A stretch of 64,000 nucleotides of DNA from an uncultured Flavobacteriaceae bacterium (lineage in GTDB: Bacteria; Bacteroidota; Bacteroidia; Flavobacteriales; Flavobacteriaceae), in contig CALDYU010000013.1 of NCBI GenBank assembly GCA_937944485.1, positions 1 to 64,000 of the forward strand, given 5' to 3'. A program made the position numbers and the translations under genes. Under the pieces are notes generated by a model that was not told the DNA's origin, did not search any database, and was given only the letters and a program-made list of their open reading frames with translations. This document shows positions 8,878-17,543 of this stretch, piece by piece (within the stretch, counting starts at the first letter, position 1; every line of letters starts with the position of its first letter).

Positions 8878-9768
8878 ATGAGACGTATATTACTAGTATG
8901 TAATCTTTTAATAGGTGTTTTCTTTGTGACTGCCGCGACTGCACAAATTAGTAAAGCAGAGAAAAAAGCATTGGTTGATTTGTATAGTTCGACCTCTGGA
9001 GATTCGTGGAAGCATTCTTGGGATTTGCAATCATCGCCAAACAGTTGGTATGGTGTTACGATTAAAGAAGACCAAGTGGTCTCATTAAATTTGCACCATA
9101 ATAACTTAGAAGGAACCATCCCTGAAAGTATTAAAAACTTAAAACACTTAAAGAAGCTAAATCTTGCATTTAATAAAATTACTGGTGAAATACCTTATCA
9201 ATTGGTTGAGCTAACTAAATTGAGGGTTTTAAATCTTGAAATGAATCGTCTTAAAGGTATAATTCCAATTAATATAGGGCAACTTATAGAATTGAAAGAA
9301 TTGACTTTGTTCAACAATATGTTAGAGGGTAACATTCCTGAAAGCCTTGGTAATGCTCGAAAAATCAAAACTTTAAATTTATCTAGTAATTTTTTAAGTG
9401 GAGACTTGCCTAAATCATTAGAAAATTTAGTTAACCTTGAGAGTTTAGAACTTTTCGGAAATAAGTTCTCAGGTGAAATAGAGGTAGACTTAGGTAAATT
9501 AAAAAAACTAACACAGTTGGTGCTTGCCTATAATGAGTTTAAAGGGGCTGTGCCAATTAACCTTCAAAATTTAAGATCATTAGAATTTTTGCAATTGCAA
9601 GGAAATCAGTTTGACTCATTTGTAGGTCTTCAAAATATCAAAAGCCTTGGTTTAGCAACATTTGATAGTGATAATACGGTATTAAATAAAAAATATAATA
9701 CACCTAACTGGAAAGTTGATGATTCTCGAATGGCAGACACCAAATTTGAAGATGATAATGACAATTAG
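8878..9768 (+). CDS. Secreted leucine-rich-repeat protein, copy 3 of 3
   Basis: 296 residues; signal peptide about 1-22 (VTAATAQ). The cap motif (LVDLYSSTSGDSWKHSW, NSWYGVTI), LRRs and tail RMADTKFEDDNDN match copies 1 and 2. A 218-bp non-coding gap precedes it, so unlike copy 2 it may have its own promoter. A very strong terminator follows at 9792-9822 and ends the LRR block. The ATG at 8878 is preferred because the signal peptide begins directly there. Confidence 0.85.
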   Translation: MRRILLVCNLLIGVFFVTAATAQISKAEKKALVDLYSSTSGDSWKHSWDLQSSPNSWYGVTIKEDQVVSLNLHHNNLEGTIPESIKNLKHLKKLNLAFNKITGEIPYQLVELTKLRVLNLEMNRLKGIIPINIGQLIELKELTLFNNMLEGNIPESLGNARKIKTLNLSSNFLSGDLPKSLENLVNLESLELFGNKFSGEIEVDLGKLKKLTQLVLAYNEFKGAVPINLQNLRSLEFLQLQGNQFDSFVGLQNIKSLGLATFDSDNTVLNKKYNTPNWKVDDSRMADTKFEDDNDN

Positions 9769-9791
9769 CAACTAATTATTAAAACATTGAT

Positions 9792-9824
9792 AAAAGGGAA
9801 ACAATAGAATTGTTTCCCTTTTTT
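9792..9824 (+). terminator. Rho-independent terminator of the LRR gene cluster
   Basis: A perfect 14-bp stem (AAAAGGGAAACAAT / ATTGTTTCCCTTTT) with a 3-nt AGA loop runs into a T tract. It lies 23 bp after the stop of the third LRR gene. Its T tract contains the TTG used by the ORF track as start of the next gene. Confidence 0.9.
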
Positions 9825-9855
9825 GTTCTTGAATCTTTTTGGCTATATTGATGAG

Positions 9856-10038
9856 GTGTATGAGCATTTATTTCAATGTCCTTATTGTTGGGAAACCATT
9901 TCTATGTTACTTGATACTTCTATAGCAAATCAAAGTTATGTTGAAGATTGCGAAGTGTGTTGCAATCCTATTGAAATTAATAGTCAATTTTTAGAAGGTC
10001 ATTTGATTAAATTTGAGGGCAATAGTTTAGAACAATAA
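9856..10038 (+). CDS. CPXCG motif-containing cysteine-rich protein
   Basis: A short protein with QCPYCWETIS near the N terminus and a second pair DCEVCCNPIEI, the pattern of the small CPXCG cysteine-rich (zinc-ribbon-like) family. I start it at the GTG at 9856, giving 60 residues that begin MYEHLFQCPYC, instead of the TTG at 9823, because the latter lies in the T tract of the preceding terminator. The role of the family is unknown. It stands alone between the LRR terminator and the FGE-like gene. Confidence 0.75.
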   Translation: MYEHLFQCPYCWETISMLLDTSIANQSYVEDCEVCCNPIEINSQFLEGHLIKFEGNSLEQ

Positions 10039-10088
10039 GTGTTTTGTCATACAATTTAATAATGCCAATGCTACTTTAAACACTATCA

Positions 10089-11117
10089 ATGAGTACGTTT
10101 TTTAATAATTTAATAATATCAAGTATTACACTGTTGGCAATAACGGGTAGAGCTAGTCAAGAACAGCAGCTTGATTTTACTAACAAAAAGGACAATGCTA
10201 TTGATTCGATCACTAATAAAACAAAGTCCTATATAGAAAATATTCAGGCCACCAAAGTTAGTTTTGAAATGTTGCTTATTCCTAAAGGAACTTTTACAAT
10301 GGGAAGTCCCGAATCTGAATTAGATCGTAACCATGACGAAGGTGAACAAAGAGAAGTTTCAGTAGGCAGCTTTTTTATGGGTAAGTTCGAGGTTACTTGG
10401 GATGTTTTTGAGCTTTTTTTCAAACAAAACGAAGAATTATTTGTAAAATTAGATAATGACAAAACCATAAAAATAAGTGCAATTACAAGGCCGAGTCCCC
10501 CCTATGAAGACCCGTCTTATGGGATGGGTAAAGAGGGCTATCCAGCAGTAAGTATGTCAGCATATTCTGCATTAGTTTTTTGTAAATGGTTGAGTACAGT
10601 TACTGGTAGGTTTTATCGCCTACCTACAGAGGCAGAATGGGAATATGCTGCCCGTGCAGGAAGCAATACTAGCTATAGTTTTGGTGATACTGATAAGAAT
10701 ATAGATACTCACGCTGTGTATTATAAGAACGCGAATGGTTCTTATGCTAAGGTCGGTAGTAAAGAACCTAACGATTGGGGTTTATATGACATGCATGGTA
10801 ATGTCGCCGAGTGGACCTTAGACGAATATAAACCAGATGCCTATAGCATTCTTGAAAGTAATGACCCTTGGATGATCCCTAGCGTAATTCATCCACGAGT
10901 ATATCGTGGTGGTTCTTGGGATGACGACCCTAAAGCTTTGCGTTCGGCTGCTAGAAGTGCTTCAAGTACCAAATTACAGAAAAGAGACCCTCAAATACCA
11001 AAAAGTTTTTGGTGGTTTACAGATTCAAATTTTGTTGGTTTTCGTTTAGTGAGTCCAGTACAACAACCTACTCCCGAAGAAGAAAAGAAGTTTTGGCAAT
11101 TAGTATTAGATGAGTAA
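10089..11117 (+). CDS. Formylglycine-generating-enzyme (SUMF1) domain protein, probably secreted
   Basis: 342 residues. An N-terminal hydrophobic stretch (about 6-20) suggests export. The FGE-sulfatase domain covers about 55-335: LIPKGTFTMGSPESE, LPTEAEWEYAARAG, MHGNVAEWT, RGGSWDDDP and VGFRLV are all recognisable. The paired cysteines that bind copper in true formylglycine-generating enzymes are not seen; the only cysteine is in LVFCKWLS. A structural role is more likely than sulfatase activation, as in the GldJ/GldK proteins that share the fold. It lies 9 bp before the YceI gene and is probably co-transcribed with it. Confidence 0.8.
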   Translation: MSTFFNNLIISSITLLAITGRASQEQQLDFTNKKDNAIDSITNKTKSYIENIQATKVSFEMLLIPKGTFTMGSPESELDRNHDEGEQREVSVGSFFMGKFEVTWDVFELFFKQNEELFVKLDNDKTIKISAITRPSPPYEDPSYGMGKEGYPAVSMSAYSALVFCKWLSTVTGRFYRLPTEAEWEYAARAGSNTSYSFGDTDKNIDTHAVYYKNANGSYAKVGSKEPNDWGLYDMHGNVAEWTLDEYKPDAYSILESNDPWMIPSVIHPRVYRGGSWDDDPKALRSAARSASSTKLQKRDPQIPKSFWWFTDSNFVGFRLVSPVQQPTPEEEKKFWQLVLDE

Positions 11118-11126
11118 CTAAATCGC

Positions 11127-11657
11127 ATGAAAAAATTAGTAATATGGATTTGTTTTGGGATGTCTCTAATGAGCTTTAACCAAACGGAGTTTATACTGTC
11201 AAAAGAAAGTCTATTAACGATTTCGGGTACTTCATCAGCGCATGATTGGGAAGTAGTTGTATCGCAGTTTACTGGTGGTTTGAAAATCAAAGAAAATATA
11301 GTTCAATATCTTCGGTTAGAAGTGCCTGTTGCCAATATTAAGAGTGAAAGAGGCCCAGCGATGGACAACAAAATGTACAAAGCTTTAAAAAAGGAGCAAC
11401 ACCCTGAAATATCTTTTGCCTTAAGAGCGATAAATGAGGAGTCGCATTTATCAGGTGTATTAACAATAGCAGGCGTATCTCAAAACATAAGTATTAAAGG
11501 TAAAGTTATACAAGAAGCAAATCGGGTTCAACTAAAAGGAAATCATAAGCTTGTTCTTCAAGATTACAATATTGAACCGCCCACTGCTATGTTTGGCCAG
11601 ATTGTAGTTGGTAATGAAATAACAATAGTTTTTAATTTAGTCTTCGAAAAAAAATAA
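11127..11657 (+). CDS. YceI-family periplasmic protein
   Basis: 176 residues with a short signal sequence (about 1-17) and a lipocalin-like YceI domain. Landmarks are SSAHDWEV, VPVANIKSERGPAMDNKM, HPEISF, LTIAGVSQNISIKG and a closing beta strand. Family knowledge: YceI proteins bind long isoprenoid or other lipid ligands in a beta-barrel; the physiological role is often unknown. It follows the FGE-like gene at 9 bp. The next feature downstream is tRNA-Arg. Confidence 0.82.
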   Translation: MKKLVIWICFGMSLMSFNQTEFILSKESLLTISGTSSAHDWEVVVSQFTGGLKIKENIVQYLRLEVPVANIKSERGPAMDNKMYKALKKEQHPEISFALRAINEESHLSGVLTIAGVSQNISIKGKVIQEANRVQLKGNHKLVLQDYNIEPPTAMFGQIVVGNEITIVFNLVFEKK

Positions 11658-11712
11658 GTATTCAAGCTCAATTTTAGACCAGTTTTAGAGGTATAGAAAC
11701 TATAATTTTTAG

Positions 11713-11720
11713 TAGATTTG
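11713..11720 (+). promoter_or_regulatory. Candidate -7 box (TAGATTTG) for tRNA-Arg
   Basis: TAGATTTG fits the Bacteroidota -7 consensus TANNTTTG and lies 20 bp before the tRNA. No convincing -33 TTG was found at the usual distance, so this is only a partial match. Confidence 0.45.
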
Positions 11721-11739
11721 CACCCACATTTGAAAAAAT

Positions 11740-11813
<74 letters not shown>

Positions 11814-11825
11814 CTACACTCAAGA

Positions 11826-11856
11826 AACCACGCCCAATTTGGCGTGGTTCTTTCTT
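11826..11856 (+). terminator. Terminator after tRNA-Arg
   Basis: The stem AACCACGCC / GGCGTGGTT has a CAATTT loop and is followed by a T-rich tract (CTTTCTTTCTT), 12 bp after the tRNA. Confidence 0.85.
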
Positions 11857-12322
11857 TCTTCGAAAGATTGAACTCGTTCAAAATAATGTCAAAAAAAGAA
11901 CAATGGCGATAGCCCGTGGTTTCTTATTTGCAAACGAAAGGGCTGTTAGGATATGCAATCCTAGTGCCATTACTTAAGTCAGAAAATCCAATTCCAAAAG
12001 GAATGGATTTTTTGTTTCATGGGTTTTTGTTTCAGAAAGGAATGTTGTTAAGATATATCGTCTAAGTGCATCACTTTACTCAATGAATCGCGCTTATTTT
12101 TTATTGACACTTTTTTTTTAGAAAAGACAAGATTTGTTTGACATCTTAAATGTATCGAAGCATTTAGGTAGGAATTCTTTTATTTCTTACTTAATTTAAT
12201 CGAGTATTCTTACATTTAAATTATGTTCAGATAATATTACGCTGTTAATTCTCGTTATTGATTCTTTAACACTATTCACGTAAAAACCAAAATCCTAGTT
12301 TACCCGCTATTAAAACTAACCA
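11857..12322. other. Long intergenic region downstream of tRNA-Arg
   Basis: No open reading frame with coding character is present. The region holds the tRNA-like remnant at 11905-11972, a hairpin at about 11982-12012 with a T tract, a second tRNA-tail echo near 12050-12075, and AT-rich sequence up to the start of the repeat protein at 12323. It may be an old integration or duplication scar. Confidence 0.5.
11905..11972 (+). pseudogene. Decayed tRNA-Arg-like copy
   Basis: This stretch aligns with the tRNA-Arg at both ends. The 5' part GGCGATAGCCCGTGG resembles GTGGCATAGCTCAGCTGG, and the 3' part GGATATGCAATCCTAGTGCC keeps the T-arm and acceptor strand almost intact. The anticodon arm is lost. 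A hairpin (AAATCCAATTCC ... GGAATGGATTT) follows, as after the intact tRNA. The spacing from the intact tRNA tail is 159 bp. Interpreted as a degenerate duplicate. A third, weaker echo (AAGATATATCGTCTAAGTGC) occurs near 12050-12075. Confidence 0.55.
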
Positions 12323-15300
12323 ATGAAAAACCAACTACTTTTTGTTTTACTGCTTATTCATGCTGTTATTTTTTCTCAAGATAAATTACCATTTATTGAT
12401 ATTGATCAAACAGTTATTGAAGTTGCAGAGGCCTCTGATGAAAAAAATTATGAAAAGGCAATAGAACTTCTTGATAAAATCAATAAGAATGATTCTACTT
12501 ACGCTTCAGTATTAGTTTCAAAATCATACTATCAAATGATCTTAAAACAATATGATAGCATGTTGGCTACAATTGATGAAGGTTTGAAACTTGATTGCGG
12601 AGATGTGAAAGCGTCATTTTATCAAAACAAAGGAGCTTCGTTATTAAATCAAGAAAAATATGAGGAAGCTATTGCGGCATTAGATGAAGGTTTGACAATC
12701 TTCCCTAAAAATTATATGCTTACATATAACAAAGGTCTTTCACTAGAAAAGTTGGGTCGTATAGAAGATGCAATCGAAGAATATAAGAATACAATTATTC
12801 TAAATCCTTTTTATAAAAAACCATATTTACAACTAGGAAATATATGCTACAGGCAAGAAAGAATAAGTCAAGCACTTATGTGTTATAACATGTATTTGTT
12901 ATTGGAGCCAGATGCTGCGAACTCATTTAATATTATTAACTCAGTAAATAATATTGTAAGCTCTAAAAATGAAAATAAACGAAATAATGATATTCAAATT
13001 TCAGAAGATGATGAAGCTTTTGAAGAGATTGATTTAATTATAACAAATCGAATAGCATTAAATAAGAAGTACAAAATTGACAATGAGATTAACGTTGCTT
13101 TAGTCAAGCAAAATCATATCATGTTAGAGCAATTAAAGGATTTTAATGGTAAAGGAGGTTTTTGGGATATAAAATTTGTGCCTTTTTTTAAGTGGATTCA
13201 AAGAGAAGGGTATTTCAATGATTTTACCTATACAACAATGTATTCCATAGAAAATAAAAGTTATAAAAAGATAGTTGAAAAAAACATCAAAAAAATTAAA
13301 GCTTTTATCAATATATATAAACCCAAATGGGTAGAATTAGTTGCGAAGAATAGAATTAATTGGGACGGCAAAGAAGAGGAAATAACTTTTTATTTTGATA
13401 ACTATGTTCAGGGTGTTGGTAAATTTGAAAATAATAAAACAATAGGATTCTGGCAATTTTATAATGAAAATGGAAGACTTACGGGTCAGGGTAATTTTAA
13501 TTCTAACGGAGAGCGTGACGGTGCCTGGAAATGGTTTCATGATAATGGTGTAGTAAAGGAAACAGCTAATTATAAAGCAGGGAAGCTTGAAGGAGAAAAC
13601 GCAACTTACTATTCAAATAGTAGAATCAATAACCTTAGTGTTTTTAAAAATGACCTCTTAGAAGGAGAATATAAGAAGTACAATGAAAATGGAGCACTAT
13701 TAGAAAAAAAGTACTTCAAAAATGGCAAACTTAATGGGTTATATGAGTCATATTTTAAAGTGGGTAAAGCCCTGTTAGAATACAGCATTCCCTATACTAA
13801 TGATTTAATTAATGATAAGGCATTTGAATATCATGATAATGGTGAAATTTTCAATGAGATGAATTTTGAGAATGGTAAAAGAAATGGCCTAGAGAAGAAA
13901 TTTCATGCAAACGGTAAGAAGTATACAGAAATAAATTATGTTGACGGAGAATATAATGGGGATTATAAAACCTATTATGGTAATGGCAATCCAAATGAAA
14001 TAGGACAAGCTGTTGAAGGGTATTATGACGGCCCTTGGAAAACCTTTTATAAAAATGGCGCTATTCAGAGTGACTTTTCGTATGCCAAAGGAAAGCTTGA
14101 TGGTAAATATGTTTATTATGATAAGGATAAAAAACCTCATTATGAATACATTTATCGTAAAGGAGAAATAATTGCCTACAAATTTTATGATAAAAAGGGG
14201 GCTGTTTTAAAAGAGGCAAAGAAAAAAGGAGGTGAATTTATGTATGTTGGCTATGCCCCAAATGGAAATAAAACGGCTGAAGGCTTATATGATATTTCAG
14301 GAGGCAAAAAAGGGGCATGGAAATTTTTCACTTCTAATGGAATACTAAGAGATGAAGGAACATATGTTGATAATAATGCGCAAGGGGCCTATAAAGTATA
14401 TTACAATAACGGTAAAAAGAAATCAGTTACTAACTATAAGAACGACTCCATAATTGGCTATTATGTAGATTACCATAAAAATGGGCAAATTAACTCACAA
14501 GGATGGTACAAAGAAAATGAATCACACGGCGAATGGCGTCAATATAGTATCGATGGTACAGTTAACATTGTAAATTTCTATCATAAAGGACGGCTTCATG
14601 GAGTTCAAAAATACTATAGCGGTTCTGGTCAATTATATAGAGCAGCGAAATATAAATTCGGTGATTTAATAAGTGATACCTACTACAATGTAGATAATAC
14701 TATTTTCGAAAAGATCGTATATAACAAAGATACAGGAGCTTATACCATCAAGACGCATCATAAAAATAATGAGGTAGAAACGAGTGTTGACTATCTTAAT
14801 GGAGTGAAGCATGGCAATTATACCTATTATGACTTCTATGGTAACAAAAGAACGACAGCCACTTATGTTAATGGTAAACTTCAGGGTAAATTGACGTGGT
14901 ACTATAAAAACGGATCTGTTGAGAGCGTGATAGATTACATTTCTGGAGACAGACATGGTGATTATATAAAGTATCATGAAAATGGCCAGATAGAAGTTAA
15001 GTCTACGTACGATTTCGGGTCAATAGAAGGAACATGGACCACCTATTACTCTGATGGTACTTTAGATTCGGTGTCAGAATACGAGAATAACGAGTATCAT
15101 GGTCGAAGAGAATTTTACAGTCCCTCAGGAAAGTTACAATTGGTTCGATTTTATGAATATGGCAGATTAGTAGGATATAGTTATTTAGATAAAGAATCAA
15201 AAGAATTGCCAATAATACCATTGCAAAATGAGACAGGTAAGATTATAGCATATTATGATAATGGGAATGTTTCACGTGAGTTAGAATTTAAGAATGGTGA

Positions 15301-15613
15301 TGTTATCAATACGTATAATACGTTTTATTACAACGGTCAGCTCGAAAATAAAATGACCTATGACCAAGATGAATTAAATGGTGCTGACATAGAATATTAT
15401 CCTGACGGAAAAGTTAAAAAGCACGAAGAATACCTTTTGGGTTACAGGCACGGCGTAGCTAAAGAATATTTTGCAAATGGCAATTTAAAAAAGGAAACGA
15501 ATTATTTAAATGGCACTAAAGAAGGTGTTGCTAAAACCCATAATGAAGAAGGAGAATTAGTGCGAACTGAAACGTATTTTAATAATGACATAATTGCTGC
15601 TGAAACCCATTAA
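12323..15613 (+). CDS. Giant TPR + YwqK/MORN-repeat protein
   Basis: 1096 residues. The signal peptide covers about 1-18 (FSQ end). Tetratricopeptide repeats occupy about 30-205. After a linker (about 210-345), some 30 repeats of about 23 residues of the YwqK/MORN_2 type fill residues 355-1090. They follow the pattern YYxNGxxxxxxxYxxGxxxGxWxxY, with examples WKWFHDNG, WKTFYKNG and YIKYHENG. Family knowledge: such repeats form long beta-hairpin stacks, often found on the surface or next to toxin modules; no toxin domain is seen here. It ends 1 bp before the next gene, which suggests one transcript with the two DUF3857 genes. Function unknown. Confidence 0.85.
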   Translation: MKNQLLFVLLLIHAVIFSQDKLPFIDIDQTVIEVAEASDEKNYEKAIELLDKINKNDSTYASVLVSKSYYQMILKQYDSMLATIDEGLKLDCGDVKASFYQNKGASLLNQEKYEEAIAALDEGLTIFPKNYMLTYNKGLSLEKLGRIEDAIEEYKNTIILNPFYKKPYLQLGNICYRQERISQALMCYNMYLLLEPDAANSFNIINSVNNIVSSKNENKRNNDIQISEDDEAFEEIDLIITNRIALNKKYKIDNEINVALVKQNHIMLEQLKDFNGKGGFWDIKFVPFFKWIQREGYFNDFTYTTMYSIENKSYKKIVEKNIKKIKAFINIYKPKWVELVAKNRINWDGKEEEITFYFDNYVQGVGKFENNKTIGFWQFYNENGRLTGQGNFNSNGERDGAWKWFHDNGVVKETANYKAGKLEGENATYYSNSRINNLSVFKNDLLEGEYKKYNENGALLEKKYFKNGKLNGLYESYFKVGKALLEYSIPYTNDLINDKAFEYHDNGEIFNEMNFENGKRNGLEKKFHANGKKYTEINYVDGEYNGDYKTYYGNGNPNEIGQAVEGYYDGPWKTFYKNGAIQSDFSYAKGKLDGKYVYYDKDKKPHYEYIYRKGEIIAYKFYDKKGAVLKEAKKKGGEFMYVGYAPNGNKTAEGLYDISGGKKGAWKFFTSNGILRDEGTYVDNNAQGAYKVYYNNGKKKSVTNYKNDSIIGYYVDYHKNGQINSQGWYKENESHGEWRQYSIDGTVNIVNFYHKGRLHGVQKYYSGSGQLYRAAKYKFGDLISDTYYNVDNTIFEKIVYNKDTGAYTIKTHHKNNEVETSVDYLNGVKHGNYTYYDFYGNKRTTATYVNGKLQGKLTWYYKNGSVESVIDYISGDRHGDYIKYHENGQIEVKSTYDFGSIEGTWTTYYSDGTLDSVSEYENNEYHGRREFYSPSGKLQLVRFYEYGRLVGYSYLDKESKELPIIPLQNETGKIIAYYDNGNVSRELEFKNGDVINTYNTFYYNGQLENKMTYDQDELNGADIEYYPDGKVKKHEEYLLGYRHGVAKEYFANGNLKKETNYLNGTKEGVAKTHNEEGELVRTETYFNNDIIAAETH

Positions 15614-15614
15614 T

Positions 15615-17534
15615 ATGAAATTATGTTACCTAAGTTTTTTTTTGTTTGCCGTAGGAATGCATGGACAATATGCTCCTGAATATAGTGTATATAAGAATAA
15701 ATACCCTAATGCTCGTTCTATTCGTTTGAATCAAGAGACAAAGATTCATATTGCCTTGAATAAGGGTGAATTAAGTGTCATTCAAGAAGACATTGAAGAA
15801 GATTTGTATTTAGATGAAAATGCAAAATTTGGATCTAAAAGAGCATTGAATTTTTCTTCTTTTTTTGAGTTAGAAGATATAGAAGCTTCTTCATTTACAT
15901 ATGAAAATGATAAGTACAAAGAAATCAAAGTTGAAACTTTCAAAGAAAAAGATGAGTTAGATCAATCATTTTATGATGATACGAAATCATTAAATTTTAT
16001 TTATCCTAATTTAAGAGAAGGCTCAAAATCGAGATTGAAGTACTCGCAAAAAATTAAAAATCCACGATTTTTAAGTCCGTTTTATTTTGGTGATTTTCAA
16101 CCTGTAAGAAATAACAAGATCACCATTATTGCTGACAAAGACATAGTATTTAAGTTTCAAGAATTTAATACTGAAAATCTTAATATCACTTTTAAAGTAG
16201 AAGAGAAAAGAGGTAATAAAATTTATAGTTGGCAATTAGGAGAAATTGATGAATACGAATACGAGCCCAATGCACCTACATTCAAAAAAATCATTCCACA
16301 TATCATTCCAATCATAAAATCGTATAAAATAGACGGCAAGACTATTAACTTGTTGAATGATACCGCTGATTTGTATAAGTGGTATTACTCTTTGGTGAAA
16401 GACGTAAATAAAGAAGAAAGTGATGAGCAATTGGTAGCCGTAGTTAACGATTTGATTGCAGATAAAGATAATGATGTCGAAAAAGTAAGAGCGATTTACT
16501 ATTGGACTCAAAAAAACATTAAGTATATAGCTTTTGAATATGCCTTAGGGGGTTTTATACCAAGAGAAGCGAATAGTGTATTCAAGAAAAAATATGGCGA
16601 TTGTAAGGATAATTCAAGTATTTTATATAAAATGCTTGAAATCGCAGGCTTAAAAGGTAGTCTAACTTGGATTGGAACAAGAAGTATTCCCTATAGCTAT
16701 AATGAAGTGCCAACACCCATTGTTGACAATCATATGATATTATCCTATCAAAATGGTAATGACACCTACTTTTTAGACGCTACTGGTAGATTTACACCCC
16801 TCGAAGTAGCTCCTTCATTTATACAAGGTAAAGAAGCCTTAATTGCTGTAAATGAGAATGAATATATTCTCAAAACAGTTCCCGTAGTACCCGCAAAAAA
16901 AAATGCATTGGTTGAGGTTAGTACAATTATGGCAGAAGGCACAAAATTGGTAGGTACTTCTAAGGCCGAAATCTCGGGATATCAAAAAAACGACTATCTC
17001 TATGCTTTAGAAGATGCGCTTACAGAAGAAAAAATCAAAGAACTATATAATAATTCATTGCGAAAAGGGAATAATAAATTTTTAATTGACAATTTAAAAG
17101 AGCATAACAAATATGCTTATGACAAAAATCTAATAGTTGACTATTCTTTTTCTATTGATAATATTACTAAAGTATTAGGTGATGAGATGTATATCAATTT
17201 GAATCTGAATAGAAAACTCTCCAGATTTAAAACAAAAGAAGACAGAAAATACGAGATAGAGTATGATTATAAGAAATACTATAATTACACTACGAATTTC
17301 ACAGTGCCAGACGGTTTTAAAGTTGATTATATTCCCGATAACTTATCAATTTCTAATGATTATGTGTCTTGTGAGATCAGCTATGAACCCAATGGTAATC
17401 AAATTAAATATAATCATAGTATTGAGCTTAACTTTTTAAGTCTCAACACAGAACAACAAAAAGAGGTGAATACCTTGATTAAAAAGGCCGAAAAAAGCTA
17501 TAAAGAAATCATAGTCCTCAAAAAACAACAGTAA
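15615..17534 (+). CDS. DUF3857 and transglutaminase-like domain protein
   Basis: 639 residues from the ATG at 15615 (MKLCYLSFFLFAVGMHGQ, a signal peptide). The ORF-track start at 15594 overlaps the previous gene and is rejected. Residues about 40-210 are a DUF3857-like beta domain. Residues about 270-400 form a transglutaminase-like cysteine-protease fold with an intact triad: Cys330 in YGDCKDNSS, His in VDNHMIL and Asp in YFLDATG. The C-terminal part is beta-rich. A periplasmic or outer-membrane location is inferred. It sits between the MORN-repeat gene and a related gene at 9 bp, and probably belongs to one operon. Confidence 0.85.
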   Translation: MKLCYLSFFLFAVGMHGQYAPEYSVYKNKYPNARSIRLNQETKIHIALNKGELSVIQEDIEEDLYLDENAKFGSKRALNFSSFFELEDIEASSFTYENDKYKEIKVETFKEKDELDQSFYDDTKSLNFIYPNLREGSKSRLKYSQKIKNPRFLSPFYFGDFQPVRNNKITIIADKDIVFKFQEFNTENLNITFKVEEKRGNKIYSWQLGEIDEYEYEPNAPTFKKIIPHIIPIIKSYKIDGKTINLLNDTADLYKWYYSLVKDVNKEESDEQLVAVVNDLIADKDNDVEKVRAIYYWTQKNIKYIAFEYALGGFIPREANSVFKKKYGDCKDNSSILYKMLEIAGLKGSLTWIGTRSIPYSYNEVPTPIVDNHMILSYQNGNDTYFLDATGRFTPLEVAPSFIQGKEALIAVNENEYILKTVPVVPAKKNALVEVSTIMAEGTKLVGTSKAEISGYQKNDYLYALEDALTEEKIKELYNNSLRKGNNKFLIDNLKEHNKYAYDKNLIVDYSFSIDNITKVLGDEMYINLNLNRKLSRFKTKEDRKYEIEYDYKKYYNYTTNFTVPDGFKVDYIPDNLSISNDYVSCEISYEPNGNQIKYNHSIELNFLSLNTEQQKEVNTLIKKAEKSYKEIIVLKKQQ

Positions 17535-17543
17535 TACTCAATT

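Noticed and set aside
12323-15613. Toxin-antitoxin system suggested by YwqK repeats
   Set aside because: No toxin domain is present in this protein or its neighbours; the repeats alone do not define an antitoxin.
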